From Acidipropionibacterium virtanenii (GTDB taxonomy: Bacteria; Actinomycetota; Actinomycetes; Propionibacteriales; Propionibacteriaceae): a DNA stretch of 64,000 nucleotides. The stretch spans positions 620,001 through 684,000 of the forward strand of contig NZ_CP025198.1 of NCBI RefSeq assembly GCF_003325455.1. The letters are read 5' to 3'. Below, in pieces: positions 53,022 to 61,657 of this stretch. How positions within the stretch are numbered: position 1 is the stretch's first letter; each line of letters starts with the position of its first letter. Both the position numbers and the translations under genes were made by a program. The notes beneath the pieces were generated by a model. It saw nothing but the letters and a program-made list of their open reading frames with translations, searched no databases and was not told where the DNA came from.

Positions 53022-53104
53022 TTGTCCACAGGGCCGAGGGGCCGGAAGAAGTTGTCCACAGATTGCGGATCCGACGACAGATCGGGGGGTCCGACAGCGA
53101 TAAC
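53022..53104 (+). promoter_or_regulatory. Pilin-unit promoter module with two DnaA boxes
   Basis: Two exact TTGTCCACA boxes (53022-53030, 53052-53060), then GACAGATCGG (53076-53085) and a -10-like GATAAC (53099-53104). The distances box 2 to GACAGATCGG (24) and GACAGATCGG to -10 (23) are identical to those upstream of tadZ. A 50-base leader and AAAGGA site precede the first pilin gene. Confidence 0.75.
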
Positions 53105-53162
53105 TGAGGTGAGAAGTGAGATCCCGCATCCGGGAACACCCGGATCGACGAAAGGAACCGAG

Positions 53163-53429
53163 ATGACCTCCTCAATCGAAGTGCTGAACGCCGACCACCC
53201 GCTCACCGTCTCCTGGCGGGGCCGCAGATCCCGCCTGAGCCGCGGCGCCGACCGGCTCGGGACGACCGTCCAGCGGGGCATGGCCACCGCCGAGTACGCG
53301 GTGGGCATCCTGGCGGCGGTGGCGCTGGCCCTGGTGCTGCTCAAGATCTTCACCGGCGCCCAGTTCGCCTCCGAGATGCTGAAGCTGGTTCTCGGCATCC
53401 TGCAGAAGGCCGGAGCGCAGATCAAGTGA
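53163..53429 (+). CDS. Flp-type major pilin (DUF4244)
   Basis: This 88-residue DUF4244 protein has a basic leader (SRGADRLGTTVQRGM) ending in the processing context GMATAEYA, then a single hydrophobic stretch (VGILAAVALALVLLKIF). The MATAEYAVG motif corresponds to the Flp prepilin cleavage site. It would be the main shaft subunit. Stop overlaps the next gene as GTGA. Confidence 0.87.
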   Translation: MTSSIEVLNADHPLTVSWRGRRSRLSRGADRLGTTVQRGMATAEYAVGILAAVALALVLLKIFTGAQFASEMLKLVLGILQKAGAQIK

Positions 53430-53860
53430 CCGGATACCGGACCATGCGGGCTGCCGGGAGGGGGAACCCTCCCGGCAGCCCCGACCGGGCAGAACCGGGT
53501 ATCTGGAAGCCCGGTGCGGCGCGGTCGGTTGAGCGCGGCATGGTGACTGCGGAGCTGGCGGTGAGCCTGCTGTCGGCCGCCGTGCTGGTCTGCCTGGCCG
53601 CATGGGTGGTCGGACTGGTGTCGTTGCAGGGGAGCTGCCGCTCCAGCGCCTCGGAGATCGCCGACCAGCTGGCCCGTGGTGACAAGACAGTGGCGGCGAA
53701 GGCCCGGGGAAATGTGCCTCAGGGCGCCACGGTGTCCACGAGCACCTCGGCAGGTTGGGTGAGGGTCCGTGTGTCCGCGGAGCGGTCGATGGGCAGGGTG
53801 GGCCCGATCACGGTGGTCGGTACGGCGTCCGCGCCGTTGGAGCCGGGGCAGACGCCATGA
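53426..53860 (+). CDS. tadE: TadE-like pseudopilin
   Basis: This 144-residue protein has the same type of leader and cleavage region (ERGMVTAELAVSLLSAAVLV) followed by an extracellular domain with two cysteines. It starts at GTG, sharing GTGA with the DUF4244 stop. It is a minor pilin of the Tad system. Confidence 0.88.
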   Translation: MTGYRTMRAAGRGNPPGSPDRAEPGIWKPGAARSVERGMVTAELAVSLLSAAVLVCLAAWVVGLVSLQGSCRSSASEIADQLARGDKTVAAKARGNVPQGATVSTSTSAGWVRVRVSAERSMGRVGPITVVGTASAPLEPGQTP

Positions 53861-54261
53861 CCGGCCGGCGATGCCCGGGCCAGCGTGGCGATCGAGGACG
53901 CCGGGATGAACGAGGCTCGGGATCGATCCTGGTCGGCGGCCTGGGAGTCCTGGTGATCGCAGCGATGTGGATGGGCGTGTGCCTACTCGGATGGCTGGGC
54001 GGGGCGCGCCGCGCCTCCGAGGTCGCCGACCTGTCGGCCCTGGCGGGCGCCAGGGCGCAGATGGTCTCCGGCGACGCCTGTACTGCGGCCCGCAGGACGG
54101 CGGTCGCCAACGACGCCACCGTGGTCTCGTGTGCGGTGGACGCCACTGCGGTGGATTTCGTCGTCGAGGTGGGCGTGGCGGTCAAACTGATGCCGCGGGT
54201 CTCGCTGCCCGGAGCCCCGGACCGGGCGATCCGCACCGCGAGGGCCGGGCCGACGCGGTGA
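53857..54261 (+). CDS. TadE-like minor pilin of the Rv3654c type
   Basis: This 134-residue protein has the leader RDERGSGSILVGGLGVLVIA and then ASEVADLSALAGARAQ, the segment seen in the helicase/secretion-neighbourhood TadE-like family. It shares ATGA with the tadE stop. Two cysteines at TACTAARR-like and VVSCAVD positions may bond. The unit ends here; the following 160 bases up to the immunity gene show no gene. Confidence 0.8.
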   Translation: MTGRRCPGQRGDRGRRDERGSGSILVGGLGVLVIAAMWMGVCLLGWLGGARRASEVADLSALAGARAQMVSGDACTAARRTAVANDATVVSCAVDATAVDFVVEVGVAVKLMPRVSLPGAPDRAIRTARAGPTR

Positions 54262-54421
54262 TCGGGCCAGCCCTGCGGCCGGGCCAGCTCCCGCATGGAC
54301 GGGATCCTGGTGAGGGATTCAGGCGAAACTGAGGGACGGCGGGGTCGGTCTCCTTATCGGGGGAAAGGGGTATCCATCTTGGTGCCCACGGGTTGGAGGC
54401 GTCAGTTCTGGCCCGTCGGGG

Positions 54422-55039
54422 TCAGGTGACTTCCCGGATGAGGAAGTCCTTGGGACTGGCCGCGGTGATGGTCTCGGCGAGTTGGCGGCGGACCAGGATC
54501 TTCCGGAAGTAACTCAGACTGTCGCCGAACCATTCGGGGCTGGCGGCGATGTCGACATCTCCCAGGGGCGGAGTGATGTGCAGCGGAGGGAGGAGCTCGG
54601 AGGCCAGGGGCAGCCACTTCCATGTGCCGCAGACGGGGCACCTCGCCCCTGTGCGCCGGTGCCGGGCGAGGGTCTGGCGGCGGAGGTCCTCGGGGGCATA
54701 CCAAGACTGGCCGACGGTGGGTATGACAATCTGCCAGGCGTCCCCGGCAGGGGTAGCCGGCCAGGCCACGGGACGCAGGTCAAGTGAGAACCGGCCCCGG
54801 AGCGTCTCGGCCAGACCGTCATCCACGCAGATCAAGTCGTAGATCCAGTAGGGCACCCAGGCCCCGACCGGGGTGAGGTTGCGCCGCTGCAGTGTCAAGG
54901 ATCCGGTCTGCGGGCCCTGGGGAATCCCGCAGGAATGGCACCAGCCCCCGGCCCCGAACATCGGATCCATGCCGAACGACTTCTCGGGCCATGGCCAGCC
55001 ACGATTTCTCTTGGCCTCAAGTTCCACAAACTCTCTCAT
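54422..55039 (-). CDS. Double-CXXCG immunity protein candidate (SitI-like)
   Basis: This 205-residue protein has two CXXCG motifs (WCHSCGIPQG near residue 34; RCPVCGTWKW near residue 134), the diagnostic of the double-CXXCG family, whose characterised members include immunity proteins of Myxococcus SitA-type toxins. Its ATG overlaps the Rhs toxin stop as ATGA, so the two are coupled in translation. It should bind and neutralise the toxin tip of the upstream gene. This is an inference from family and position. Confidence 0.82.
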   Translation of the reverse strand: MREFVELEAKRNRGWPWPEKSFGMDPMFGAGGWCHSCGIPQGPQTGSLTLQRRNLTPVGAWVPYWIYDLICVDDGLAETLRGRFSLDLRPVAWPATPAGDAWQIVIPTVGQSWYAPEDLRRQTLARHRRTGARCPVCGTWKWLPLASELLPPLHITPPLGDVDIAASPEWFGDSLSYFRKILVRRQLAETITAASPKDFLIREVT

Positions 55040-58000
55040 TTCAGTCCCAACTTCTCGAGTATCTCCGGATAATCCGCGTAGATCTTCCTCGCAGCGTTCT
55101 CCACATCTTCTCTTGTGGCATTACTGGTGCCTGGACCGTAGGGTATCTCTTTGCGCCAAGCGTTCGTGAATTTCTGGTGCTCTGCCCGGGTGACCACGAT
55201 TGTGGGCCATTCATCCGTGTTCCCGCCTCCCATGGCTCGGACAAATCTCTTCTCGATGAGGTGGTGTGCTTGCAGATCGCCGCCGGTTCCCTTCGTGTGG
55301 CCCCGTTGCTCCTTGTACGGCTTGATCCGGTATTTCTCGGCGTACTGAAGATTCTTGAACTCGCTCTCGCTCCCCCGCAAGAATCGTCCGAGCCATCGGC
55401 CGATGAAGGGGGCGGCGGCTCCGAAGATCATGCCGATCCCGGCGGAGGTCAGGATGCCGTTGCCGGTGATGGGTTCCCCGAGGATGAGTTGAACAATGAG
55501 GTAGAAAGCGACTCCTTCGACCGCGCCGAGTGCCGCGCCCTGGGCGATGGCACCGAACGGAACGCATCCGAGGCACAGCAGGTAGGGGTTGGGTGGTGGG
55601 GGCAGGGGTGTGACGGCCGCGGGTCTGGCCGGAGCCTTGTATCGGGCTTTGGAGACGGCGTGGCGGGCCGGGGCCCGTCGGGGGGTGGTGTAGCGGTAGG
55701 CGCGGTGGCCCCCGCCGTTGTATCCCCCGCCGTGGTACCGGCTGCCCCCGCGCCCAGACCCGCCACCACCGCTACGGCTGCCGCCCCCGCCGCTGCTGCT
55801 GGTGGGGCGGTGGGTCTCGTGGAGGGACCCGCCGGTCTCGTTCATCGACCCGGTGGTGCCACCCCCGCAGACCGTCGAGGAACAGAACGCCAACCCCGAG
55901 GGGTCGGGACGATCCACCGGATTGCCGGCCCCGTAGCTGTACGGGTTCCACTGGGCGGGGTCGGTGACGTCGATGATCGGGTCGGGCTGGGTGAAGGCGC
56001 CGGTGACCGGGTCGTAGTCCCGCGCCCCCAGCCGCAGGGTCCCGGCCACGGTGTCGGTGATGCCGGCGGCCATGCCCCGGGCCCCGGACCAGCCGCCAGG
56101 CTGGGGGCCGCGCAGCCCCCCGAACGGATCGGCCCGCCGGATCAGGGGTGCGGGGGTGGTGGCGGCATCGACCTGCCAGTCGCTGCCCGCCCCGTCGGTC
56201 CATTGCCAGGCCAGCCGGTTCGCCCCGGTGGTGGCGGTGCGCCGGGCGATGGCCGCGCCCTGATAGGTGTAGATCCTGGTCGCGGTGACCTGCCCGCCGG
56301 ACACCGACAGTTCAGTGCCGCCGGGCAGGTAGACCGTCTGGGTCCCGCCGATACTGGTGGCGACCCGGTCCCCATCGGCATCGTAGGCGTAGGCCGACGA
56401 CCTGCCCCCGTTGGTGTTGGTGGCTGCTGCCAGGTGATTCTCGGCGTCGTACTGGTTCTCCACGGTCCCGGTGGCGGTGCCGGCCAGCACCGACCCGGAG
56501 ACCCGCCCGGTCGTGTTGCCCCCGGCGTCGTAGCCGAAACTCGTAGTCACCGGCGTGGCGCCGGGGGCGGCCACGGTCTGGGAGACCGGCGCGTGAGGCC
56601 GGACACCGGTGGCCGCCGGGTAGGTCCACGTCGTGACCGTCCCGGAGACCTGGTCGTCCTGGCGGGTCCGGTTCCCGGCCGCGTCATAGGCCCACGACAG
56701 CGAGTAGGGCGCCGGCCCCGACGGGGAGGCCGGCGCCGACGCCGGACACGTCGCCGAGGCCACCGAGTAGGCCGTGGCCAGGCGCCCGGCGAAATCATGA
56801 CCGAAGCACTGCGTGTCGGTCGCCGCCCCGGCCTCCGGCTGGGCGGCCGAGATGCTGCGGGTCAGCCCCGAATCCGTGTAGCGGTACGAGATATCGGCGT
56901 CCGCCTTCGCGGCGTTCTCCCGGTCCAGGCGCAGCCGGGCCAGCCGCCCGGTCGCCGGATCATGATCCATGGTCTGCCAGGTCAGATGGCCCGCCGAGGT
57001 TCCCGAGGCGATCTGGGCCAGCCGGTCATCGGCGTCCAGCACCGCATCGGCCACATACGCCGCGTTCCCCAGCAGCACCGTGTGCCGGTCCACCGCGTCA
57101 TAGCCGTACCGCAACTCCTCGGCGGCCAGCGGACCGGCCCCCGGCAGCACCGTGCGCCGCGGCATCCCGTTGGGATAGTAGACGAACGACTGGGCATAAG
57201 TACCCGCCAGACGGGCATCGATCAGACCCGCCACCGCCGGCACAGTGGTCGCGGTGGCCGTCGGCCGCCCCGCCGCATCGCGGGCCGTGGTGGCCTGGAC
57301 CCACCGGGCCCCACCGGCCAGCACCCGCGACGCCGAACCCAGATAGCCGACCATCGGGGTGTCCCAGTCCCACTGGGCCCGCAAGTTCCCCGCCGGCGTC
57401 GCGTCGCGCAGGCTCGTCGCCCGCCCCAACGCGTCATAGGTGTAGGCCAGGGTGCGGCCGCCCGCATCAGTGGCGGTGATCTTGCGCCCCGCCGCATCGA
57501 AGGTGGCCGTCGATGTCCCGGCATCAGGATCGACGGCCTTGACCTGGTTGCCGCGGGCGTCATAGGTGTAGCGCCACACCGATCCGGCGGGATCGGTCAT
57601 CGAGGCGATCTGGCCGGCCGGGGTCCGGGTCCACGCCGAGGTCTGGGCCGGCCCAGTGGTACTCGACGTCTTGTAGGCGATCTTCTGCACCGTTCGGCCA
57701 CGGATGTCGGTGACGGTGGTCGAGGGCATCGATCCGGCCGGTGGGGTGACGGTGACCCGGTCCCCGCCGTAGGACCAGGTCGTGGCCCACTTCTTCGTCT
57801 GTTTCGAGTACAGGGTCGCCGCGCTCTGGCGCCCGGCCCCGTCGAAGGTCGCCACGGTCTGGGAATCGACCTCGGAATCCAGCACCTGGACCCAGGAGGA
57901 GGTCGGAGCCCCGGACTTCAGCACGCCACTGCTCTCCACACTCGCCAGGCCGCGGCTGTCATAGCGGATGCCGGAGACGAGCCGGCCGACGGCCTCGATC

Positions 58001-61000
58001 GGGTTGCCGTCGGCGTCGATGTGCCGGTCGATGGTCTGACGCTGGGTCTGGCGGGAGCGCCCGAGCCCGTCGAACAGTTCGGTCGAGACCAGTCGTGATC
58101 CAGTCGTCGACAGCGTCGATGTCGTGGTCGCGGCCGGTGTCCCGACCCCGCCGGCCTGGTAGGTGTAGGACACCGAGGGGCTGGTGGGATAGGTGGCTTT
58201 CGATCTGCCCGGAAGCCAAGTCGTGGTGGTGCGCCCCAGCGCGTCGTAGGTGGTCTCGGTGGTCTCGCGGCCGGGTTCCACGGTCTTGGTGGGGGTCCCG
58301 AAGCGCGGATCCAGGGTGGTGGTGGTCACGTGGGGTTTCAGTGGCCCGGCGCCGTCGGGATCGGGACTGGTCGTGGTGGTGCCGGTCACCAGGCCGGTGG
58401 CGGCGTCTGTGGTGTAGGAGGTGGTGGTCACCGCGCCCAGCGGGTCGGTGAGGGTCAGTGGCCGGCCGAGCCCGTCGTATGTGGCCCGTGCTGCGACCTG
58501 GCGGGTGATCGCCCCGTCAGAGGCGACCGTTGCCAGGGATTCGGCGGCCGACAGATCACCTTTCACCGCTGTGCCCAGGGCCTGTGCGTCGTAGTAGTAG
58601 CGGGTGTCCTCGATCACCTGGGAGGCGCTGGCAGCCTCGAAACCGGCGCAGCTGGTGGCGCGGGTTCGTGTGGTCGCCGGAAGACTCAGCGGACCGGAGG
58701 CCGATGTGGCGTAGGTGGCGCGGGTACACAGCTCGTCCCCGGATTTCGCGACGTCACCGGCGTCGTCGACCGAGGTCAGGTTCCCGTACTGATCGGACGT
58801 TTCGACGGTCTTGTGGCTGCGCCGGCCCCCGGCGGCCAGCACGGTGTGGTCAATGGTCGTGGTGGTCGGGGCGTAGCCAGCCGCCCGTCCCGCGGGATTG
58901 GTGACGGTGGTGGTCAGGCCGCCGATGGTGGTGACCGTCTGATCGACCACGGGCCCGGAGATGCCGTTGTATGTGGTGGTCTGGCGGGGGGTTCCGGCCT
59001 TCCACCAGTCATCGGTGTCCGGCCTGTCCCAGGTCGAGGAGACCGACGCGCTCCTGGTGCCTCCGGTGGGCCCTGCCCGGTCGCCGTTCAGCCCTCGGTA
59101 GTACACCGTCTCCGACTTCAGGGAGTCGGCCTGGCCCGGTTTGCCGGTGATGGTCGCGACGCTGGCATAGCCGGCGAACTGGCTCCACGTGCGGTACTTG
59201 GCCGGTGTGAGCGCCGAGTCGTCGTAGCGCCATCCCGGTGCCCCGTAGGAGTAGTTGGTCTCCACGTCGGGGGTGGTGGCGTCGGTCGTGTCGTGCTCGG
59301 CGACCCTGGCCACGGGGTAGCGGTGGAACCATGTCAGCACCGGTGCTGTGGCCCCCGGCGGGGTCCACCACGTCGGGAAGCATCGCGATGTGTTCGACTC
59401 GGGCTTCAAGGAGGCCACCGAGGCCTGGGTGCACTGGGCGGTCTGGTAGTCGACCATGGTCTGGCCGCCCCCGGGCTCGGTGACCGCGACGATCCGGTAC
59501 TTGTAGAACGGGGCGGCCACTGCCCCGGTGGTGTCCTCGACCCCGTCCACCCGGTTCGGCAAGGCCTGACCGCCGAATGAGGTGCCCCCGTCGGGCAGCG
59601 CTCCGCCCGCCCCGGAGTGGTCGATGCGGGACAGCCACAGCGCCGGGGCAGTGCCGTCGCCGGGGTCGGGGAAGGAGTGGGTCAGGGTGTAGACGTCCAC
59701 ATCGGTGTACCCGGAGGAGGTCTTCATCTGCGAGGCGATTCGCGCCAGCCTCTTGGTGGTGAAGAATGTCGGGGCGAACAGTGTGGGGCACGAGGTGGCC
59801 GACGTGCAGATCTGGTCGACCGGCACGTCGGGCCAGTGAGAGGCGGTCGCCGTCGACGGGGCGCCGCACGCGGCCCCGTCCAGGCATCGGTCCGCGGTGG
59901 TGAACTCCACCCTGGCCGGGGCGCTGGTGGTCGCGGCGCCCTCGCGGTAGCCGTAGACGATCCGGGTCAGATAGCCGCCACGGATGTAGGCAGCCGATTT
60001 CGTGTTGAGGTTCTGGCCGTAGCGGTTGGATTCGGTGGCGTAGAAGGCGGCCATCGCGTTGCCGTGGGCATCGATCACCTGGTCCAGGTTCCAGCGCCAC
60101 GCCTGGCTGCAGGCCGATGCCGCGAACGAGGTGGCATGGCAGGGCTCGCCCGGCTGGTTTCCGAAGACCGGGGCCGTCCAGGTGGAGTTGGTGGCGGTCT
60201 TCTCCGACCCGGCGACCCCTTGGCCGAAGATGTAGCGGGTGCCGTCGGGGGCGGTGACCTTCCAGTACTCCCCGTCGTTGTCGCCGTTGGCGGCTCCGGT
60301 CAGCAGTTCGAAGCGGGTCCCGTCATCGTTGCGCAACCGCCACCGGGCCGATGTGCCGTCCTGGACGAGTTCCCCGGAATGGGTGCCGAATGAGGCGGTC
60401 GCATTCGCTTGGTCCCAGCACAGGTCGCCGGTCTTCGCCGCCGTGTTGGAGCCGGTCATGTCCTCGGCGCACGGCGTGTAGCGCCGTTCGATGAAGCCCT
60501 GGGACAGGTCCCAGCCCTCCCCGGCCCACGAGGCCTGATTGTTCGTCGCCACCGTGCGCCCGTCCACCGAGGCCGCCGAGTAGGCCAGCCCCACGCCCGA
60601 AGCCGTCCCTGCCGGAGCTGGAACCGTGCGCACCGGGTAGGACCAGGTGAAATCCCCCGACGACCCGCCCGCGCTCCACGCCGAGGCCGCGCCCAGCGAC
60701 GTCGCCGCGAAATCGCCACCGGTCCCCGACGCCCCAGTGGTCAGAGCCATCACCGTGGTCCCGGCCGCCAGGGGCACCACGCCGGTCACCTGTCCCCGCG
60801 ACACCGCAGCAGTGGGGACTTCGGTGCCGGTCTGGCAGGCCGGCCTGTCGGGTGTGGTCGCCGCGCAGGCCGGCAGGCGGACCAGGCGCGCCCGGGATGC
60901 CGCGGTGCCCAACCATGCCACATCCAGACTCAGCGCCACCGACCCCGGCGAGGCGGTGGCCAGGCTGACCCGCCACGACGGGGCTCCCGCAGTGGCAGGG

Positions 61001-61419
61001 GCCTGTGAGGTCACTGTCACACTGGCCGGGGCCGATGCCGCGGCCGCCGTCCGGCCGGCCCGGGCTCTCAGGCCCGCGGGGGCCGCGGCGAGGGTTCCGA
61101 TGCGGACCGGCAGCGAACCCGCTCGCCGCATCGTGGCCGCAGGGGCCACCGAGGCCGCTCCTGCCGCCGGCAGAGGGGCGGACGGGGCCTTCCACGCCGG
61201 TGCCGGCAGGCTCGCGGCACGATCGGTACCGGCCTTCACCTTCTTCGCCGCCGTCAGCGTCATGCCCGTGGTCGCCGGGCGCTTTCGCCGGACCTGGTCG
61301 GCGTGGGCCGGGGCGGCGGGCATGCAGGTGGCCGCGACCGTGGCGGCCACGATCCCGGCCAGCGTGACCATGATCCGGCGGGCGGGGGTCGACAGGGCGG
61401 GAAGCGGTGAGCGCGTCAT
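55036..61419 (-). CDS. Secreted YD-repeat (Rhs) polymorphic toxin with AHH/HNH-like tip
   Basis: This 2127-residue Rhs/YD-repeat toxin has a signal peptide (residues 1-42, ending PAAPAHA), an N-terminal wall-exposed region, and YD repeats between residues about 800 and 1780 (such as TYDALGRTTTTW and TYDARGNQVKAVDPD). The RHS core closes near residue 1838 with a DPSGL motif. After a Gly/Ser-rich linker comes a predicted membrane segment (VEGVAFYLIVQLILG) and the toxin tip, in which LQAHHLIEKRF (near residue 2050) resembles an AHH/HNH nuclease active site. The tip DNA is clearly lower in GC than the rest. The start is ATG 61419. The role is contact-dependent competition (family knowledge). Confidence 0.9.
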   Translation of the reverse strand: MTRSPLPALSTPARRIMVTLAGIVAATVAATCMPAAPAHADQVRRKRPATTGMTLTAAKKVKAGTDRAASLPAPAWKAPSAPLPAAGAASVAPAATMRRAGSLPVRIGTLAAAPAGLRARAGRTAAAASAPASVTVTSQAPATAGAPSWRVSLATASPGSVALSLDVAWLGTAASRARLVRLPACAATTPDRPACQTGTEVPTAAVSRGQVTGVVPLAAGTTVMALTTGASGTGGDFAATSLGAASAWSAGGSSGDFTWSYPVRTVPAPAGTASGVGLAYSAASVDGRTVATNNQASWAGEGWDLSQGFIERRYTPCAEDMTGSNTAAKTGDLCWDQANATASFGTHSGELVQDGTSARWRLRNDDGTRFELLTGAANGDNDGEYWKVTAPDGTRYIFGQGVAGSEKTATNSTWTAPVFGNQPGEPCHATSFAASACSQAWRWNLDQVIDAHGNAMAAFYATESNRYGQNLNTKSAAYIRGGYLTRIVYGYREGAATTSAPARVEFTTADRCLDGAACGAPSTATASHWPDVPVDQICTSATSCPTLFAPTFFTTKRLARIASQMKTSSGYTDVDVYTLTHSFPDPGDGTAPALWLSRIDHSGAGGALPDGGTSFGGQALPNRVDGVEDTTGAVAAPFYKYRIVAVTEPGGGQTMVDYQTAQCTQASVASLKPESNTSRCFPTWWTPPGATAPVLTWFHRYPVARVAEHDTTDATTPDVETNYSYGAPGWRYDDSALTPAKYRTWSQFAGYASVATITGKPGQADSLKSETVYYRGLNGDRAGPTGGTRSASVSSTWDRPDTDDWWKAGTPRQTTTYNGISGPVVDQTVTTIGGLTTTVTNPAGRAAGYAPTTTTIDHTVLAAGGRRSHKTVETSDQYGNLTSVDDAGDVAKSGDELCTRATYATSASGPLSLPATTRTRATSCAGFEAASASQVIEDTRYYYDAQALGTAVKGDLSAAESLATVASDGAITRQVAARATYDGLGRPLTLTDPLGAVTTTSYTTDAATGLVTGTTTTSPDPDGAGPLKPHVTTTTLDPRFGTPTKTVEPGRETTETTYDALGRTTTTWLPGRSKATYPTSPSVSYTYQAGGVGTPAATTTSTLSTTGSRLVSTELFDGLGRSRQTQRQTIDRHIDADGNPIEAVGRLVSGIRYDSRGLASVESSGVLKSGAPTSSWVQVLDSEVDSQTVATFDGAGRQSAATLYSKQTKKWATTWSYGGDRVTVTPPAGSMPSTTVTDIRGRTVQKIAYKTSSTTGPAQTSAWTRTPAGQIASMTDPAGSVWRYTYDARGNQVKAVDPDAGTSTATFDAAGRKITATDAGGRTLAYTYDALGRATSLRDATPAGNLRAQWDWDTPMVGYLGSASRVLAGGARWVQATTARDAAGRPTATATTVPAVAGLIDARLAGTYAQSFVYYPNGMPRRTVLPGAGPLAAEELRYGYDAVDRHTVLLGNAAYVADAVLDADDRLAQIASGTSAGHLTWQTMDHDPATGRLARLRLDRENAAKADADISYRYTDSGLTRSISAAQPEAGAATDTQCFGHDFAGRLATAYSVASATCPASAPASPSGPAPYSLSWAYDAAGNRTRQDDQVSGTVTTWTYPAATGVRPHAPVSQTVAAPGATPVTTSFGYDAGGNTTGRVSGSVLAGTATGTVENQYDAENHLAAATNTNGGRSSAYAYDADGDRVATSIGGTQTVYLPGGTELSVSGGQVTATRIYTYQGAAIARRTATTGANRLAWQWTDGAGSDWQVDAATTPAPLIRRADPFGGLRGPQPGGWSGARGMAAGITDTVAGTLRLGARDYDPVTGAFTQPDPIIDVTDPAQWNPYSYGAGNPVDRPDPSGLAFCSSTVCGGGTTGSMNETGGSLHETHRPTSSSGGGGSRSGGGGSGRGGSRYHGGGYNGGGHRAYRYTTPRRAPARHAVSKARYKAPARPAAVTPLPPPPNPYLLCLGCVPFGAIAQGAALGAVEGVAFYLIVQLILGEPITGNGILTSAGIGMIFGAAAPFIGRWLGRFLRGSESEFKNLQYAEKYRIKPYKEQRGHTKGTGGDLQAHHLIEKRFVRAMGGGNTDEWPTIVVTRAEHQKFTNAWRKEIPYGPGTSNATREDVENAARKIYADYPEILEKLGLK

Positions 61420-61571
61420 CGTGGGGACTCTCTTGTCGAGGGCGGTCACGGACCCCCAGGCCGCACATCGGCGTCCGGCCTGCCGTGATGGACAGAAGCA
61501 TGGACCAGATTCCGCGTACAGCGCAAGTAGACGGGCTGATCACACTCCATCCACTGTCGAAAATGGTTGTT

Positions 61572-61601
61572 TTGCCAGGTTCGTGTGCTAATGGCTAGGC
61601 T
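61572..61601 (+). promoter_or_regulatory. Possible promoter of the secreted partner gene
   Basis: TTGCCA (61572-61577) and TAGGCT (61596-61601) are separated by 18 bases. The GAGAGG ribosome site is at 61645. The intergenic region is otherwise without conserved signals. Confidence 0.4.
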
Positions 61602-61657
61602 CCGGTCGTCGGAGAACCCGGGCCGCGACGACGCGACCGTACTCGAGAGGCCCCCTT

